Notes: generated by a model from the letters alone, not told the origin. Positions 41,103 through 50,261 are shown, counted from the first letter of the stretch. The stretch is DNA of 64,000 nt from JAUMBM01 sp964441755 (GCA_964441755.1 CAYTVG010000007.1:124001-188000); one strand, 5' to 3'. Translations and numbers: made by a program.

Positions 41103-43805
41103 TCATTTCACCAAACGAACCGTAGGATCGCCAATCAACAACCAGTTGGCCCAGTAGTAGGGATTGTGGTTGTGCGTGGCGATATAGCTCCGCTTGGCCT
41201 GCTGCAAAGCCTTGCCAACAGGCAGATTCTCTACGGCACTCCAGTGGTAAACATTCCGAATCAACGCTACCAGCATAACTTCGTGCATCAGCTCATTGCT
41301 GGCCAGCACTGCCTGGCTGCCTGCATACAGGAAAGCACGGGCAAGGCTTTTACGGCCTTCACTGGTATAGTTGCTGCCCCTTCCGTTGAGGCATGTCGCG
41401 AGCAGCACCAGATCCGCCGACAAGCTGAGGTTTTGCACCTCTGCCTCGCTCAGCAGTAGTTCGTCGTCATCACCTGCAAAAATCAGGTAATAAGCTTCCG
41501 TCCGGGCATCCGGCTGACAGCCATGCATACCCAGTTGCAACAATCTGAAGCGGCCTGCATTTTTCAAAAAATCTTCCTTTCGGCTGTTGGCAAAATGTTG
41601 GTTCGACAATTGTGCGGGCAGCAGCTGTAGTTGTTGCTGCAACGCTGTAAGTGCAGGTAGCTCCTGCCCGCAGCCCGCAGCATTGGAGGGTCTGACGACT
41701 GTAAACGTCCCCGCCTCTTCCGAAGCCGGGCGTATCTTGCGGAGACTACTGCCGGCCTGCAGGCTTGCCAGCGAATAGGTATATGAAAACGCGTATTTGT
41801 GCAGCAGATACGGTATCTCCTGCCAGGGCAGCCTGCCGGGAGGGGCTGTGGGCAGCGCCTCCAATACCAGCCCGTGCAGCTCTTTGTCCCATACCACCAG
41901 CACATCCTCAACCATTGTACCCAGCCACTGATCAATAGTTGCAAAAAATTGCCGATAGAACAGGTGCGCGCTGCGGCGGTACAGACTCCCCTCTTCTGCT
42001 GACAAACTACGCCGATAGGCATCCATGTTTTTGTAAAAATCCGCGCCCGCCGCCAGCGTCAGCACCGTATCGCGGGAGGCCGTAAAAACCAGCACATGCA
42101 TACAACCCACCCCCTGCTGAAAACTCACCACTGCAGCCCCTTCCCGGCAGTAGGCAGCACGAAGCTCTGCCAGCTGCGGTCGTATATTTGCATGGCGCTC
42201 GAGGTAGAATGAATGAGCCTGCGGATCACGGCTGTTGCGTATGCTGTCCACAAAAGTTGTCATTGCTCTCACCGCCCCCGCCAGTGCTTCCTCCTGAGCA
42301 GTAGAACGATAAGTATTTATCTGCTGGTTGAGCCACAACTCACGATCCAGTAAATCCCGTCGTTGACCTGTCCATGCCCGTTGTGCCACCCGGCGCTCCA
42401 GCCCGCGAAACAAAGCAACTGCCTTTCCACGTTCAGAGAGCTGCAGGAGCCGCTCAAAACCTTCATCAGTGGGTTGTGAGCGATACTGCCGCAACGCATG
42501 CTCAAACGGTGGCAGATAATAATTATTCAGGTTGCCACTCCAATTTTCCAGACTCTCACTATCACTCAGGTTTCGCTGCATTTCTTCAAAAAGTCCCAAC
42601 GAAACATCGTATGCCAGCCGGGTATTCTCAGCGGTATGACTCGCCAGCTGCCCCTCACATCTATCCTTGGTTCTGGCTATTTCGTGGTAAGCATAAAAAA
42701 GTAAAGATGCAGGGCCGGGAGGCAGGGAAGCAGCGACAGGCGGGAATTGTGTCTGCAGGCGGTCAATCATGCCGGCAGCTACGTCACATTGTCCTCGCAG
42801 GCTGAACACGTAGGCCAGAGCCGGCGTAATCATCAACTCCAGCAGCTGATTGCCCGGAGCCAGGGCCAGTGTTTTTTCAAAATATGCCTGAGCTGTATCG
42901 AGTTCCGCCGGCCCGGGCCGGCCACCCAAATATGCATATCCCGTGTGTGCATATAAGTGCAGCAGATTGTTGATAACCCGCTCAGCTGACATCTGCTGCA
43001 GCCCTTGCTCGGCTGTTGCAAACGCCTGTCGGCTGCACTGCAGCAACGTGTCCCGCAAGCTTGTATCCCCGCGAATTTCAGCCTGCCGAGCCTGCAGAAA
43101 TTTAATTTTCCCCCGGTGAAACCAGTAGCCCAACACCCCAAGCGAGTCACCGGTGCTGCACAACACCTGCCTGCCCCTATTGAAGTACAAAGCAGCAGAG
43201 TCGCTGTAAATATCCGCAAGATCTGTACGGCTAAGGTAGTAGTAGGTCTCTGAAAGATTGGTATAATCTTTGGCCATTTCAACATCAACGCCTGCTGCTA
43301 CCCTGCCCACCGACAGCGATTTGTGGTAATAAAAAGCAGCCAGCGTATAATCATGCTTTAACCCGTAAGCGGCAGCCATCAGGTTGTAAACGTAACTGCG
43401 TTCGTAGATATACTGAATACTAGTGCCCGGGTGCGCGTCGAGTAATTGCTCACAGCGCCCAAGCAGCAGCAGGCTGCTGTCTGCTATACCGCTGTTTTGC
43501 AGCATGAGCGCCTGCAGACGCAGCGATCTCGCATGTAGCAGCACTGTAGAAGCACCTACCGGTATCTTTTCCAACTGACGTCGGCAGTCGGCTAGCCTGC
43601 TTGCTGTCAGAGAGTCAAAAATGCCATAAAGATTATTCTCAGCATACGTGTGAAGTTCGTTGAGGCTTCCTGTAAGGCCCGCTAAACCGATTTCCGCTAC
43701 AGACAGCTGATGATATTCGCAATCGACCAATGACTCCTGATGGCAGTTCCACAAACCGAAGACCAACGGCAGCAAAACCCAATACCATAACAATTTGATT
43801 TTCAT
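41103..43805 (-). CDS. Exported TPR-CHAT protease-like protein
   Basis: 900 residues. The N-terminus MKIKLLWYWVLLPLVFGLWNC is an export signal with a lipoprotein-like Cys21. About residues 60-480 are helical repeats of TPR type (FYYHKSLSVGRVAAGVDVEMAKDYTNLSETYYYLS, YAHTGYAYLGGRPG, AQAYFEKTLALAPGNQ). The C-terminal CHAT domain (about 640-900) is a caspase-like cysteine protease fold with His761 (LGMHGCQPD) and Cys805 (LLATCLNGRG) both retained, followed by SLARAFLYAGSQAVLAS and YYWANWLLIGDP, all typical. It lies last in a minus-strand row with sigma-like and anti-sigma-like genes, and may act on a periplasmic protein (inference). Confidence 0.88.
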   Translation of the reverse strand: MKIKLLWYWVLLPLVFGLWNCHQESLVDCEYHQLSVAEIGLAGLTGSLNELHTYAENNLYGIFDSLTASRLADCRRQLEKIPVGASTVLLHARSLRLQALMLQNSGIADSSLLLLGRCEQLLDAHPGTSIQYIYERSYVYNLMAAAYGLKHDYTLAAFYYHKSLSVGRVAAGVDVEMAKDYTNLSETYYYLSRTDLADIYSDSAALYFNRGRQVLCSTGDSLGVLGYWFHRGKIKFLQARQAEIRGDTSLRDTLLQCSRQAFATAEQGLQQMSAERVINNLLHLYAHTGYAYLGGRPGPAELDTAQAYFEKTLALAPGNQLLELMITPALAYVFSLRGQCDVAAGMIDRLQTQFPPVAASLPPGPASLLFYAYHEIARTKDRCEGQLASHTAENTRLAYDVSLGLFEEMQRNLSDSESLENWSGNLNNYYLPPFEHALRQYRSQPTDEGFERLLQLSERGKAVALFRGLERRVAQRAWTGQRRDLLDRELWLNQQINTYRSTAQEEALAGAVRAMTTFVDSIRNSRDPQAHSFYLERHANIRPQLAELRAAYCREGAAVVSFQQGVGCMHVLVFTASRDTVLTLAAGADFYKNMDAYRRSLSAEEGSLYRRSAHLFYRQFFATIDQWLGTMVEDVLVVWDKELHGLVLEALPTAPPGRLPWQEIPYLLHKYAFSYTYSLASLQAGSSLRKIRPASEEAGTFTVVRPSNAAGCGQELPALTALQQQLQLLPAQLSNQHFANSRKEDFLKNAGRFRLLQLGMHGCQPDARTEAYYLIFAGDDDELLLSEAEVQNLSLSADLVLLATCLNGRGSNYTSEGRKSLARAFLYAGSQAVLASNELMHEVMLVALIRNVYHWSAVENLPVGKALQQAKRSYIATHNHNPYYWANWLLIGDPTVRLVK

Positions 43806-43924
43806 AAGTCTTAATTTTTTTTAAAATCCATACCTGTTTTATTACTACGCGACGGGACATTTAGCCAAAGGCAGCGGCAAAGGACTACAGACAAAACCAT
43901 TCTGTAACCTCTCAAGCTGTCTTT

Positions 43925-44032
43925 ATGAAAACACATTCTTTTGCGCAGCATGCCCTCACCAACTGCACAGGCTGGTTGGAAGATTTACTTGCGGAATTAG
44001 GTGTCATCATAGGAGATCTCATTGATTTCTAA
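43925..44032 (+). CDS. Possible 35-residue peptide gene
   Basis: An ATG at 43925 opens a 36-codon frame, MKTHSFAQHALTNCTGWLED followed by LLAELGVIIGDLIDF and TAA. The second half would be a hydrophobic, acidic amphipathic helix. It lies in the gap between the CHAT gene and the 495-residue gene, on the opposite strand to both. There is no Shine-Dalgarno or consensus promoter, so it is only a candidate; a chance ORF is quite possible. Confidence 0.3.
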   Translation: MKTHSFAQHALTNCTGWLEDLLAELGVIIGDLIDF

Positions 44033-44044
44033 TTCCCCCATTGC

Positions 44045-45532
44045 TCAGGAAGCACTGCTGTCGATCAGTTTTTGCAGCTTATCAAATATCCAATACTGTA
44101 CAGGCGTTGGTCGCAGCTTTGCTTCCTCAAGCAGTTGGAGGAGTTGCCGGCGCGTATCTTTTCCTCGCTGCAGGATGGTTGTGGCCGACTTCAAAAGATC
44201 GTGCATGTTTATGTATTGTTGCTGCCGCTCAGGCGACAACAGCCGGGCTGCACGCCGATTGATAAATTTTTTGTAGCTGTCAAGCTTCAATAACAAGGGT
44301 TCATCATCCATCGGATTTTCGATGAATTTTTCAAACAGGACACGTAAGTTCAGGGATTGTACCCTGACAGCAAAGTCAATACTGTTGTTCTTGACCTGGT
44401 CGAGCATAAGCAAGGCCTTGTCAAATTGACCCACGGCGAAGAAAAAATAAGCATCCATCAAATGAATGATTGACGAAGCTATATTTTGCTGTAAAAGTGG
44501 CGCCATTGCCTTTTTTACCTGAAAATACTGCAGTTCGTCTCTGGTACTCATAACTGAGAGACACAGCTGGGAGTAAACAATCTCGGATATGCTGCAGCGC
44601 TCCAACTGCCCGGCAGCCACAATTACCATATCTGTAAATTTTCGCATGGCTCCGAAATAATCATACGTATCAGCATACTTTCGCAGTGCAAAACTTGCGT
44701 TCAGCCCTAACATGGAGAGTGGTATCAACTCCAAAGGACTTATACGCTGTTGTAGCCGCAGCATTTCTCTGTATATATCTTCCAGCAAGGCAGGCGTGGG
44801 GCCCGACTCTGCAATCAGTAAAAATCGTCTGTACAGATAATGCAACGGATGATGTGTTGCATCAAACGCCGCTGTAGCTTCCAACAGCTGCTTGTTAGAC
44901 AGCCTGGGATCGTCAAGGCTAACCCCCAGCAGCGGTTTAATGCTACTTACACTGTTTCTGACAATGAGAAGTTTGAGACAGTATTCCTCAAAGCATTTTT
45001 GTTCCAGCACCTCATAGTAACGCTGTGCTGTATCTGTCTTTATATAATAACTTGAATAAAGCGGACTTGAGAAATAGATCATCCAACGACGCCAGCTAAC
45101 ATGATAGCAGTGCAAATCAACCCTCTCCTCTTCCAGGAGGCTGTCCAGCTTGGAGAGACTGATTTGCAGCGATTCTTTATCTCGTTTTTCCAACAGCCGT
45201 TCGGTCGTGTAGAGCTGGCGGTCGAGCGGCGAACTGAGCAGCTTTTCTACTGCCAGAAAACGCTCCAGCAGCAAGCTCGTTTCTGATAGCAGCCTCAGCC
45301 AACGATTTCGTATACCCGCGTCATCAGGCGATTTTTGCCATAGTTTACGCATACACCGCTCTTCATCCGCAGTTGTCAGCTCAGGAAATGATTTTTGGGC
45401 GCGCACCAGCCTGATTAACTCGTAGGGTTCTTTTTTCTGGGTAAAAAAGGGCGACTGCAAAAATTTTCCGAAGGAAGTCCACTCTTCTTCATCCAGAGAT
45501 GACAAAAATTTGAATAACCTCATCTGCGCCAT
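44045..45532 (-). CDS. Uncharacterised all-helical protein, 495 aa
   Basis: No named family recognised. No signal peptide or membrane segment. The N-terminus MAQMRLFKFLSSLDEEEWTSFGKFLQSPFFTQKKEPYELI is followed by continuous predicted helices with TPR/HAT-like spacing (LLERFLAVEKLL, YYEVLEQKCFEEYCLKLL, LHYLYRRFLLIAES, YFFFAVGQFDKALLMLDQV, RQQLLQLLEEAKLRPTP). Bacteroidota carry proteins of this general pattern as hypotheticals beginning with a short domain that recruits an N-terminal death-like helix bundle; that comparison is from memory and weak. It lies between the anti-sigma-like and CHAT genes, suggesting a cytoplasmic adaptor in the same system. Confidence 0.85.
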   Translation of the reverse strand: MAQMRLFKFLSSLDEEEWTSFGKFLQSPFFTQKKEPYELIRLVRAQKSFPELTTADEERCMRKLWQKSPDDAGIRNRWLRLLSETSLLLERFLAVEKLLSSPLDRQLYTTERLLEKRDKESLQISLSKLDSLLEEERVDLHCYHVSWRRWMIYFSSPLYSSYYIKTDTAQRYYEVLEQKCFEEYCLKLLIVRNSVSSIKPLLGVSLDDPRLSNKQLLEATAAFDATHHPLHYLYRRFLLIAESGPTPALLEDIYREMLRLQQRISPLELIPLSMLGLNASFALRKYADTYDYFGAMRKFTDMVIVAAGQLERCSISEIVYSQLCLSVMSTRDELQYFQVKKAMAPLLQQNIASSIIHLMDAYFFFAVGQFDKALLMLDQVKNNSIDFAVRVQSLNLRVLFEKFIENPMDDEPLLLKLDSYKKFINRRAARLLSPERQQQYINMHDLLKSATTILQRGKDTRRQLLQLLEEAKLRPTPVQYWIFDKLQKLIDSSAS

Positions 45533-45652
45533 GATCTATTTTTTTACCTAAAAACAACATATATATTAGAATAATTTTACTTATTATACCTTCGATACAT
45601 TCTTGTTACTTCAGCTCACACAACCTATTGACCTCTTATTTCACGGCCTTAC

Positions 45653-46402
45653 TCATTGATGATTTTTCTTCCAGTCCTCAAATTGCTGGCGGGCAGCCGG
45701 TGGTAGAGCAGTAGTATTCGTCTGATAAGTACTTTGATAATACACAGCTTTCTCAGCTTGCCGGGCACTGATACAGGCAAGCAGCAACCAATGGGAAAAA
45801 CCAGCGCGCTCAGCAGCAAAACCGAGTTGCTCGGCGCATTCCAGTTGTCGTAAAGCGCTGTTATAGGATCGATAGTACAGGAGGTTGATCAGGCCGGCAT
45901 AATATTGCAGCTGCTCCTTTTCGCAAGTACGCGGTGGCAGCAGTTCTTTCAGTGCCCGGGCAGCTGTATCGTAATGAGCCGGGTTCCCGGTTTCAATGGC
46001 TTTCAACAAAGAGGACCGCCAGTCAGCGCCACCTACAATCGACAGATAGCCGCTGTCCTGTTCGGCCTGTACAGCGGCATTGAGCCAGACAATTCCCTGT
46101 TCTTTTTCAAAAAAATGGCGGTCAGATCGCCACCAAAACAGCCCTCCTATGAGCATGATTGTTGCGGCCAAAGCGACCAGCCGCCGGCGGCCGGCAAACT
46201 GTCGGTGGCGACTGAGGGCAGTCCTGGCGGCCTGCTGCTGCTGCTGCTGTCGCTGCTGCAACGCCCGGGCAACTGCCAGTCGTTGCTGCAAATCAGCATC
46301 AGCCGCTATGCGCTCCAGCAAGTTTTCACGCTCTGTCGTCGACAAGTTGCCGGCCAGCAGCCTGTCTATTGCTTCCCAGGTGTCATCGCTTTTATCTTCC
46401 AT
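45653..46402 (-). CDS. Anti-sigma-factor-like single-TM protein with periplasmic TPR
   Basis: 249 residues. The N-terminal 75 residues are cytoplasmic and helical (IDRLLAGNLSTTERENLLERIAADADLQQRLAVARAL plus a Gln-rich run), as in the zinc-less anti-sigma domains of Bacteroidota. RRR then precedes one transmembrane helix (LVALAATIMLIGGLFWW), giving N-in topology. The periplasmic part has TPR-like helices (NPAHYDTAARALKELLPP, YYAGLINLLYYRSYNSALRQLE). It starts at ATG 46402 (GTG 46408 also in frame), 37 bases after the sigma-like gene. Its placement after a sigma-like gene is the classical sigma/anti-sigma order. Function is inferred. Confidence 0.75.
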   Translation of the reverse strand: MEDKSDDTWEAIDRLLAGNLSTTERENLLERIAADADLQQRLAVARALQQRQQQQQQAARTALSRHRQFAGRRRLVALAATIMLIGGLFWWRSDRHFFEKEQGIVWLNAAVQAEQDSGYLSIVGGADWRSSLLKAIETGNPAHYDTAARALKELLPPRTCEKEQLQYYAGLINLLYYRSYNSALRQLECAEQLGFAAERAGFSHWLLLACISARQAEKAVYYQSTYQTNTTALPPAARQQFEDWKKNHQ

Positions 46403-46439
46403 AATCACCTATTGACCTTTCGAGGCCACCGCCCATTAT

Positions 46440-47285
46440 TTATATTGATTTCCAATACTTTACAAGCTTATTCCTGCATTTATCCGCGCGGTGACGCAGT
46501 TGGTCTGCACTACAATCCCCAAACATACCTCCCATGCCGGCAATCTCAGCATACTTATAGCCCGCAGTTACCAACTCGATCAGCGCGTAGCAGAAAGGAT
46601 CGTAGGCCTGCAAGATCGACATGCTCTGTGAAAGCAATTCACCATCGGGTTTACTGGACAACAGACCCGCCAATAGGGCCTCTACACCCTCAGACCTGCT
46701 CACCGCTTGTTGGTTGAGTTGCCAGCTGCGGCTGTCGGACCGACGAATTTCCGTTGAGCACTCATCCAAAAATATTTTTTCAAAGAGAGTTTTCAGGCCT
46801 GCCAGTTCCTGCCACTGCCAGCCGGAGCGCAGTCGCGCCAGCCATTTGGAAAAAGCCATGCTAAAAGCGTCTGCTCGCCTGCCTGCTGCCGACAGCCGCC
46901 GCCGCGCCTCATGGCTATCAGCAATATGTGCCAGCCAGTCGGCCAACACCCCTTCCAGTCTTCGCTGCACTACCACCTCAGCAGACTGTAGCAGCTGCCG
47001 GATGCGCCGATCCCGCAGCCTCTCAAATAGCCGGTCCGGCGGAAGGTCTGACTTCTCTTCTTCGGTGATCGCTACCCATTCCCGCACAATAGCAGAAAGA
47101 TGATCCTCTTTATTATCTCCCGAAGCTAAAAAATTCAGCAACTGCGCATTAGCTCCCCGACAGACAATGCTGCGCGCATACTGACAACAACCCTCCACAT
47201 CACCCGCCCATTGCCCTTCGCGAATCTGTACGGCCAGTGAGACTAAGCTTATTTCTTTTCCGGTAAAAAAACGAAAAATGCGCAT
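46440..47285 (-). CDS. Degenerate ECF sigma-70-like protein
   Basis: 281 residues. A region 2-like stretch (ADAFSMAFSKWLARLRSGWQ then ELAGLKTLFEKIFLDECSTEIRR) at about 135-185 and a region 4-like helix-turn-helix (YDPFCYALIELVTAGYKYAEIAGMGGMFGDCSADQLRHRADKCRNKLVKYW) at the C-terminus resemble ECF sigma factors of this phylum, where the last part usually reads like GYSYEEIA...RRCRKRL. An extra N-terminal 120 residues of unknown fold (maybe a duplicated, decayed copy) is unusual. ATG 47285 gives MRIFRFFTGKE; ATG 47321 is possible. A -7-like TATCTTCG (complement of 47364-47371) lies upstream. First gene of the sigma-like/anti-sigma-like/CHAT row. Confidence 0.65.
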   Translation of the reverse strand: MRIFRFFTGKEISLVSLAVQIREGQWAGDVEGCCQYARSIVCRGANAQLLNFLASGDNKEDHLSAIVREWVAITEEEKSDLPPDRLFERLRDRRIRQLLQSAEVVVQRRLEGVLADWLAHIADSHEARRRLSAAGRRADAFSMAFSKWLARLRSGWQWQELAGLKTLFEKIFLDECSTEIRRSDSRSWQLNQQAVSRSEGVEALLAGLLSSKPDGELLSQSMSILQAYDPFCYALIELVTAGYKYAEIAGMGGMFGDCSADQLRHRADKCRNKLVKYWKSI

Positions 47286-47321
47286 GGAAACCCTTGGCTG
47301 TATTGTTGGCAGCACTGACAC

Positions 47322-47734
47322 CCCTCTATCTCCCCCGGCGCTTGAATACGCAATGCTGCTATGCGAAGATAGCTATTTATTGGCAGGTAAATCTACAGCA
47401 ACTAATTGATTATTAAAATAAAAACCTACGAATATACCTACCATAGCTATTTGTACACAGTAATTGGCAGGTAGTACTTTTTGAACTTGTTAGTACCCAC
47501 AGCAGGTATTTTTATACGACAGCAATCAAAAATTTTCAGGGAAAAACCAAAGCAAAGATAAATCAAATAAATAATTGAAAATCAGTTTTTTAATAATCAA
47601 AAATAAGCTGTCAAAAAGTTGTGATAAGCCGTAAAATCAAGCATTTGTGTCCAACCCACCAATCCTATACAGGCTGCATATTTGATACAGGTCAAAAAAA
47701 ACCACAAAGCTGATAGTCAGTCAAAAACAACTTT
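47322..47734. other. 413-bp AT-rich divergent control region
   Basis: Separates the sigma-like and PAS/LuxR-like genes. Contains the decamer TTGGCAGGTA twice in the same orientation (47380-47389 and 47464-47473), each preceded by AGCTATTT, and long A/T-rich stretches. No gene was found. Confidence 0.6.
47380..47473 (+). repeat. Directly repeated TTGGCAGGTA boxes, possible operator
   Basis: Identical decamers 84 bases apart (about eight helical turns), each 3' of AGCTATTT (47371-47378 and about 47444-47451). They lie in the control region shared by two regulatory genes, so a regulator-binding role is plausible but unproven. Confidence 0.35.
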
Positions 47735-48517
47735 ATGAAGGCGAAAATATGGCCTTTTTTACACCAGTTGCGAACACCCTATGCAGTAACTGCAGACGCA
47801 CAGACTGCCGAGTTGCAATTACTTGGCAAGATGACTGCTTATGAGCAGTTCTTCGTAATCGTGGATCTGACGACTTTAGAAATACAGAACAGTCTGGGTA
47901 CCGAACAATGGCTGGGGTATGCATTGCACCAGATGTCAGATCTACTACCCCCACAACTAACTGAAGGACAACGACAACTGATGGAAGCCTATTTTTTGGC
48001 CTTCGTCAAAATGTTGACAGTCACGGAACAGCGGAGTGGCTTTTTGCGCCAGCGATTGCTGTGCCAGCTACCGATACGTCAGGCCGTGGGTAAGCCCCTG
48101 CTGGTAAAAATGCTGGCAACGCCTTTTCAGTACGACGCAGATGGCCGGCTTGCCAGTCTGTTGCTGCTGGGCAGCTGCCTGGGTACATACAGACAACAAC
48201 CATTAAATCCTCGCTTTCTGGACGGCTCACAGCCATTTGGTCCCTACTGGCAACAATGGCTGCAGAAAGAGGCCTGGGAATTACTGAGTAGCCAACAGCC
48301 TTTTACACCCCAGCAACTGCGAATTATCAAGCTATTGGCCAGCAATGAAGATTCAAAAACACGGGACATTGCAACAGAACTGTTTATCGCCCAGGGTACT
48401 GCGCTTACGCATAACAAGCAGATTGTACAAAAAGCGTCGCAATGGATGGGCCAACATTTCGGCAGTGCACGCGAGGCAGCTATTCACCTGCACCAATCGG
48501 GTATGATCATTTACTGA
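47735..48517 (+). CDS. PAS-like plus LuxR-type HTH transcriptional regulator
   Basis: 260 residues, cytoplasmic. The N-terminal part (about 30-160) fits a diverged PAS fold of the kind joined to LuxR helices in Bacteroidota: FFVIVDLTTLEIQNSLGTEQWLGY, MEAYFLAFVKML, LPIRQAVGKPLLVKMLATPFQYDADGRLASLLLLGS. The C-terminus (190-260) matches the LuxR HTH: FTPQQLRIIKLLASNEDSKTRDIATELFIAQGTALTHNKQIVQKA, then the SAREAAIHLHQSGMI end. It starts with ATG 47735 and runs straight into the exported-protein genes (31 bases), which it may regulate. The assignment is by pattern, not by a domain search. Confidence 0.7.
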   Translation: MKAKIWPFLHQLRTPYAVTADAQTAELQLLGKMTAYEQFFVIVDLTTLEIQNSLGTEQWLGYALHQMSDLLPPQLTEGQRQLMEAYFLAFVKMLTVTEQRSGFLRQRLLCQLPIRQAVGKPLLVKMLATPFQYDADGRLASLLLLGSCLGTYRQQPLNPRFLDGSQPFGPYWQQWLQKEAWELLSSQQPFTPQQLRIIKLLASNEDSKTRDIATELFIAQGTALTHNKQIVQKASQWMGQHFGSAREAAIHLHQSGMIIY

Positions 48518-48548
48518 ACAACCATTGATCAATCAAAACATAGCCTAT

Positions 48549-50201
48549 ATGCGCAAGTCAATATGTTCGCTTTTCTTGTGGTCAGTAGCCAGTTTATTGG
48601 CGATACCATTGCCTGTGACCGGGCAGTTATTGCCCTCCTTCGGACGGCTGCAGTCGTTGTTGAGCAGTGTACAGGTCGACAATGCAACCATTAGCCAGTC
48701 GGTAGAAGCAGCTGCTTCGCAACCCTATCGCCTGCGTTTTCGCATAGGTACCACCATTGGGCGTGGCAGCGAGCAGACTGAAGAATATGAACTCAATCTG
48801 GCTTTGCTCGACACGCTTCAGATCAGCATCGTCGACTCCCGCAACAAACTGTCGGTATCGCTGACCGCGCAACGGGATCCGCTTATTCTGCGGATCAGTC
48901 GTTCGTCTCAGGGCAGCTATGTCAAAAGCATGATGCTGCAAGCGGCCGATGCTGATCAGGCCCGCGAATTAGTGACGGTTGTAAAGCGGCTGGTCAGGGA
49001 AGCAAGGCCTGCCTGGGAAGCCGATGCTGTATTCCCGCAGGATTTACAGGGCATTGATCGCTGGCTCAACGAGCAGATTGGCCAGGTAAGCTTTCTGGAA
49101 CAGGCCTACGAACAAAGCTGGCGATCTCTGGCGGAGGGGGAGTACGAACTAGCTGTCAGCAATGCAAAAACAGGCCAACAACTGCTGACATTCAGTCCTG
49201 ATGATATGACTGCCGCCAGCTTGCGGGTGCAGGCCCGGGGCGACGAGGTGCAGTTGAGCTTATCGACCCAGCGGTCTGCCAATCTGGTGCGGTGTGTACA
49301 GGACGGTACACCCTGCAACTACCGCAACGATATTGTCCTCCACTGCCGCCGTTATGATCAGGCCCTGCTCATTTCCAAAGCACTGCAGCAGTGGCTGCTC
49401 CTTCAACAGCAGCAGACCCGACCGCCGGTACGAGTCCGCAGCAGAGAAGAAGCCATGACCCGCCTTGCTGTACTGCTCAAGGACTTCAGCATTGAAAACA
49501 CCAGCTACCAGCAGCAAGTCAGCGGGGACCACATCCTCGAGTGGACACAGCAAATCAACAGCTCGCAAAAGCTGACCGATAAAAAATACCGCTTTCATCC
49601 GGCAGATATAGATACCAGCCAGCTGCTGATCACTACCCGCGGAGCAACTGCCTTCCTTGAAATCAACTGTCTGAAGCGGCTGCCGTATATCGAGCGGTCG
49701 GAAGGAGGTAACCGCATGCCTTTCGTTAGTAGCATAGATATTCCTATGCCGGACATTCCTGCCGCCCGGCAGCTGCAGCTCCTTCTGCGCCAGCTGCGGG
49801 CGCTCTCCCCTGCTGATATTGCGCCAGCCAATTTCAGTTGGCTGGCAGCAACAGTTGCCGAATATCACTACCGTCCTGATATGAAACAAGTACTTAGCCA
49901 GCCCGAAGGATCCGCCTGCAAGTGGCAGCTGCAGTATGAGGTCAGCAGCAGCCGCGGAGGCAGATCAAGCTGGTATGAGTTTAGTCTGCAGGACATCAAC
50001 CCCAACCAAATTAGACTCGATGTGAGCGGAAGAGAGGTCAGTGTCAGGCTCAACACCCATGGCGAGCAGGCCCTCATCAAGCTGTACACCGCCGCTGACA
50101 AGTACAACTTTGAGCGAAGCCTTACCATATACTTTAACGATATCGATGCGGCCAAACGAGCAGAAGTAAGCATCCGGGCACTGCTGCAAAGCTGTCAGTA
50201 G
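48549..50201 (+). CDS. Exported protein built from four repeats of one beta domain
   Basis: 550 residues with signal peptide MRKSICSLFLWSVASLLAIPLPVTGQ. I see four related units of roughly 80-130 residues, each with a Y-E-L/F strand, a strand ending in R, a basic patch and a closing helix: (1) YELNLALLDTLQISIVD...ARELVTVVKRLV, (2) LTFSPDDMTAASLRVQA...ALLISKALQQWL, (3) YRFHPADIDTSQLLITT...ARQLQLLLRQL, (4) YEFSLQDINPNQIRLDV...AKRAEVSIRALL. No enzyme motif was found. The ATG at 48549 opens the signal peptide. It is in the same run as the regulator, two barrel proteins and a VWA lipoprotein, suggesting a periplasmic component of one complex. Confidence 0.85.
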   Translation: MRKSICSLFLWSVASLLAIPLPVTGQLLPSFGRLQSLLSSVQVDNATISQSVEAAASQPYRLRFRIGTTIGRGSEQTEEYELNLALLDTLQISIVDSRNKLSVSLTAQRDPLILRISRSSQGSYVKSMMLQAADADQARELVTVVKRLVREARPAWEADAVFPQDLQGIDRWLNEQIGQVSFLEQAYEQSWRSLAEGEYELAVSNAKTGQQLLTFSPDDMTAASLRVQARGDEVQLSLSTQRSANLVRCVQDGTPCNYRNDIVLHCRRYDQALLISKALQQWLLLQQQQTRPPVRVRSREEAMTRLAVLLKDFSIENTSYQQQVSGDHILEWTQQINSSQKLTDKKYRFHPADIDTSQLLITTRGATAFLEINCLKRLPYIERSEGGNRMPFVSSIDIPMPDIPAARQLQLLLRQLRALSPADIAPANFSWLAATVAEYHYRPDMKQVLSQPEGSACKWQLQYEVSSSRGGRSSWYEFSLQDINPNQIRLDVSGREVSVRLNTHGEQALIKLYTAADKYNFERSLTIYFNDIDAAKRAEVSIRALLQSCQ

Positions 50202-50261
50202 CTCCGGGAACCAGCCTTGCTGGTCCGGCCAGCCTTCACACGATCAAACAACATACAAAAT

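Noticed and set aside
41103..47285. CHAT/sigma cluster as a type III-E CRISPR (Craspase) locus
   Set aside because: No gRAMP/Cas7-11, no repeat array and no Csx30/31; only the CHAT and sigma themes are shared.
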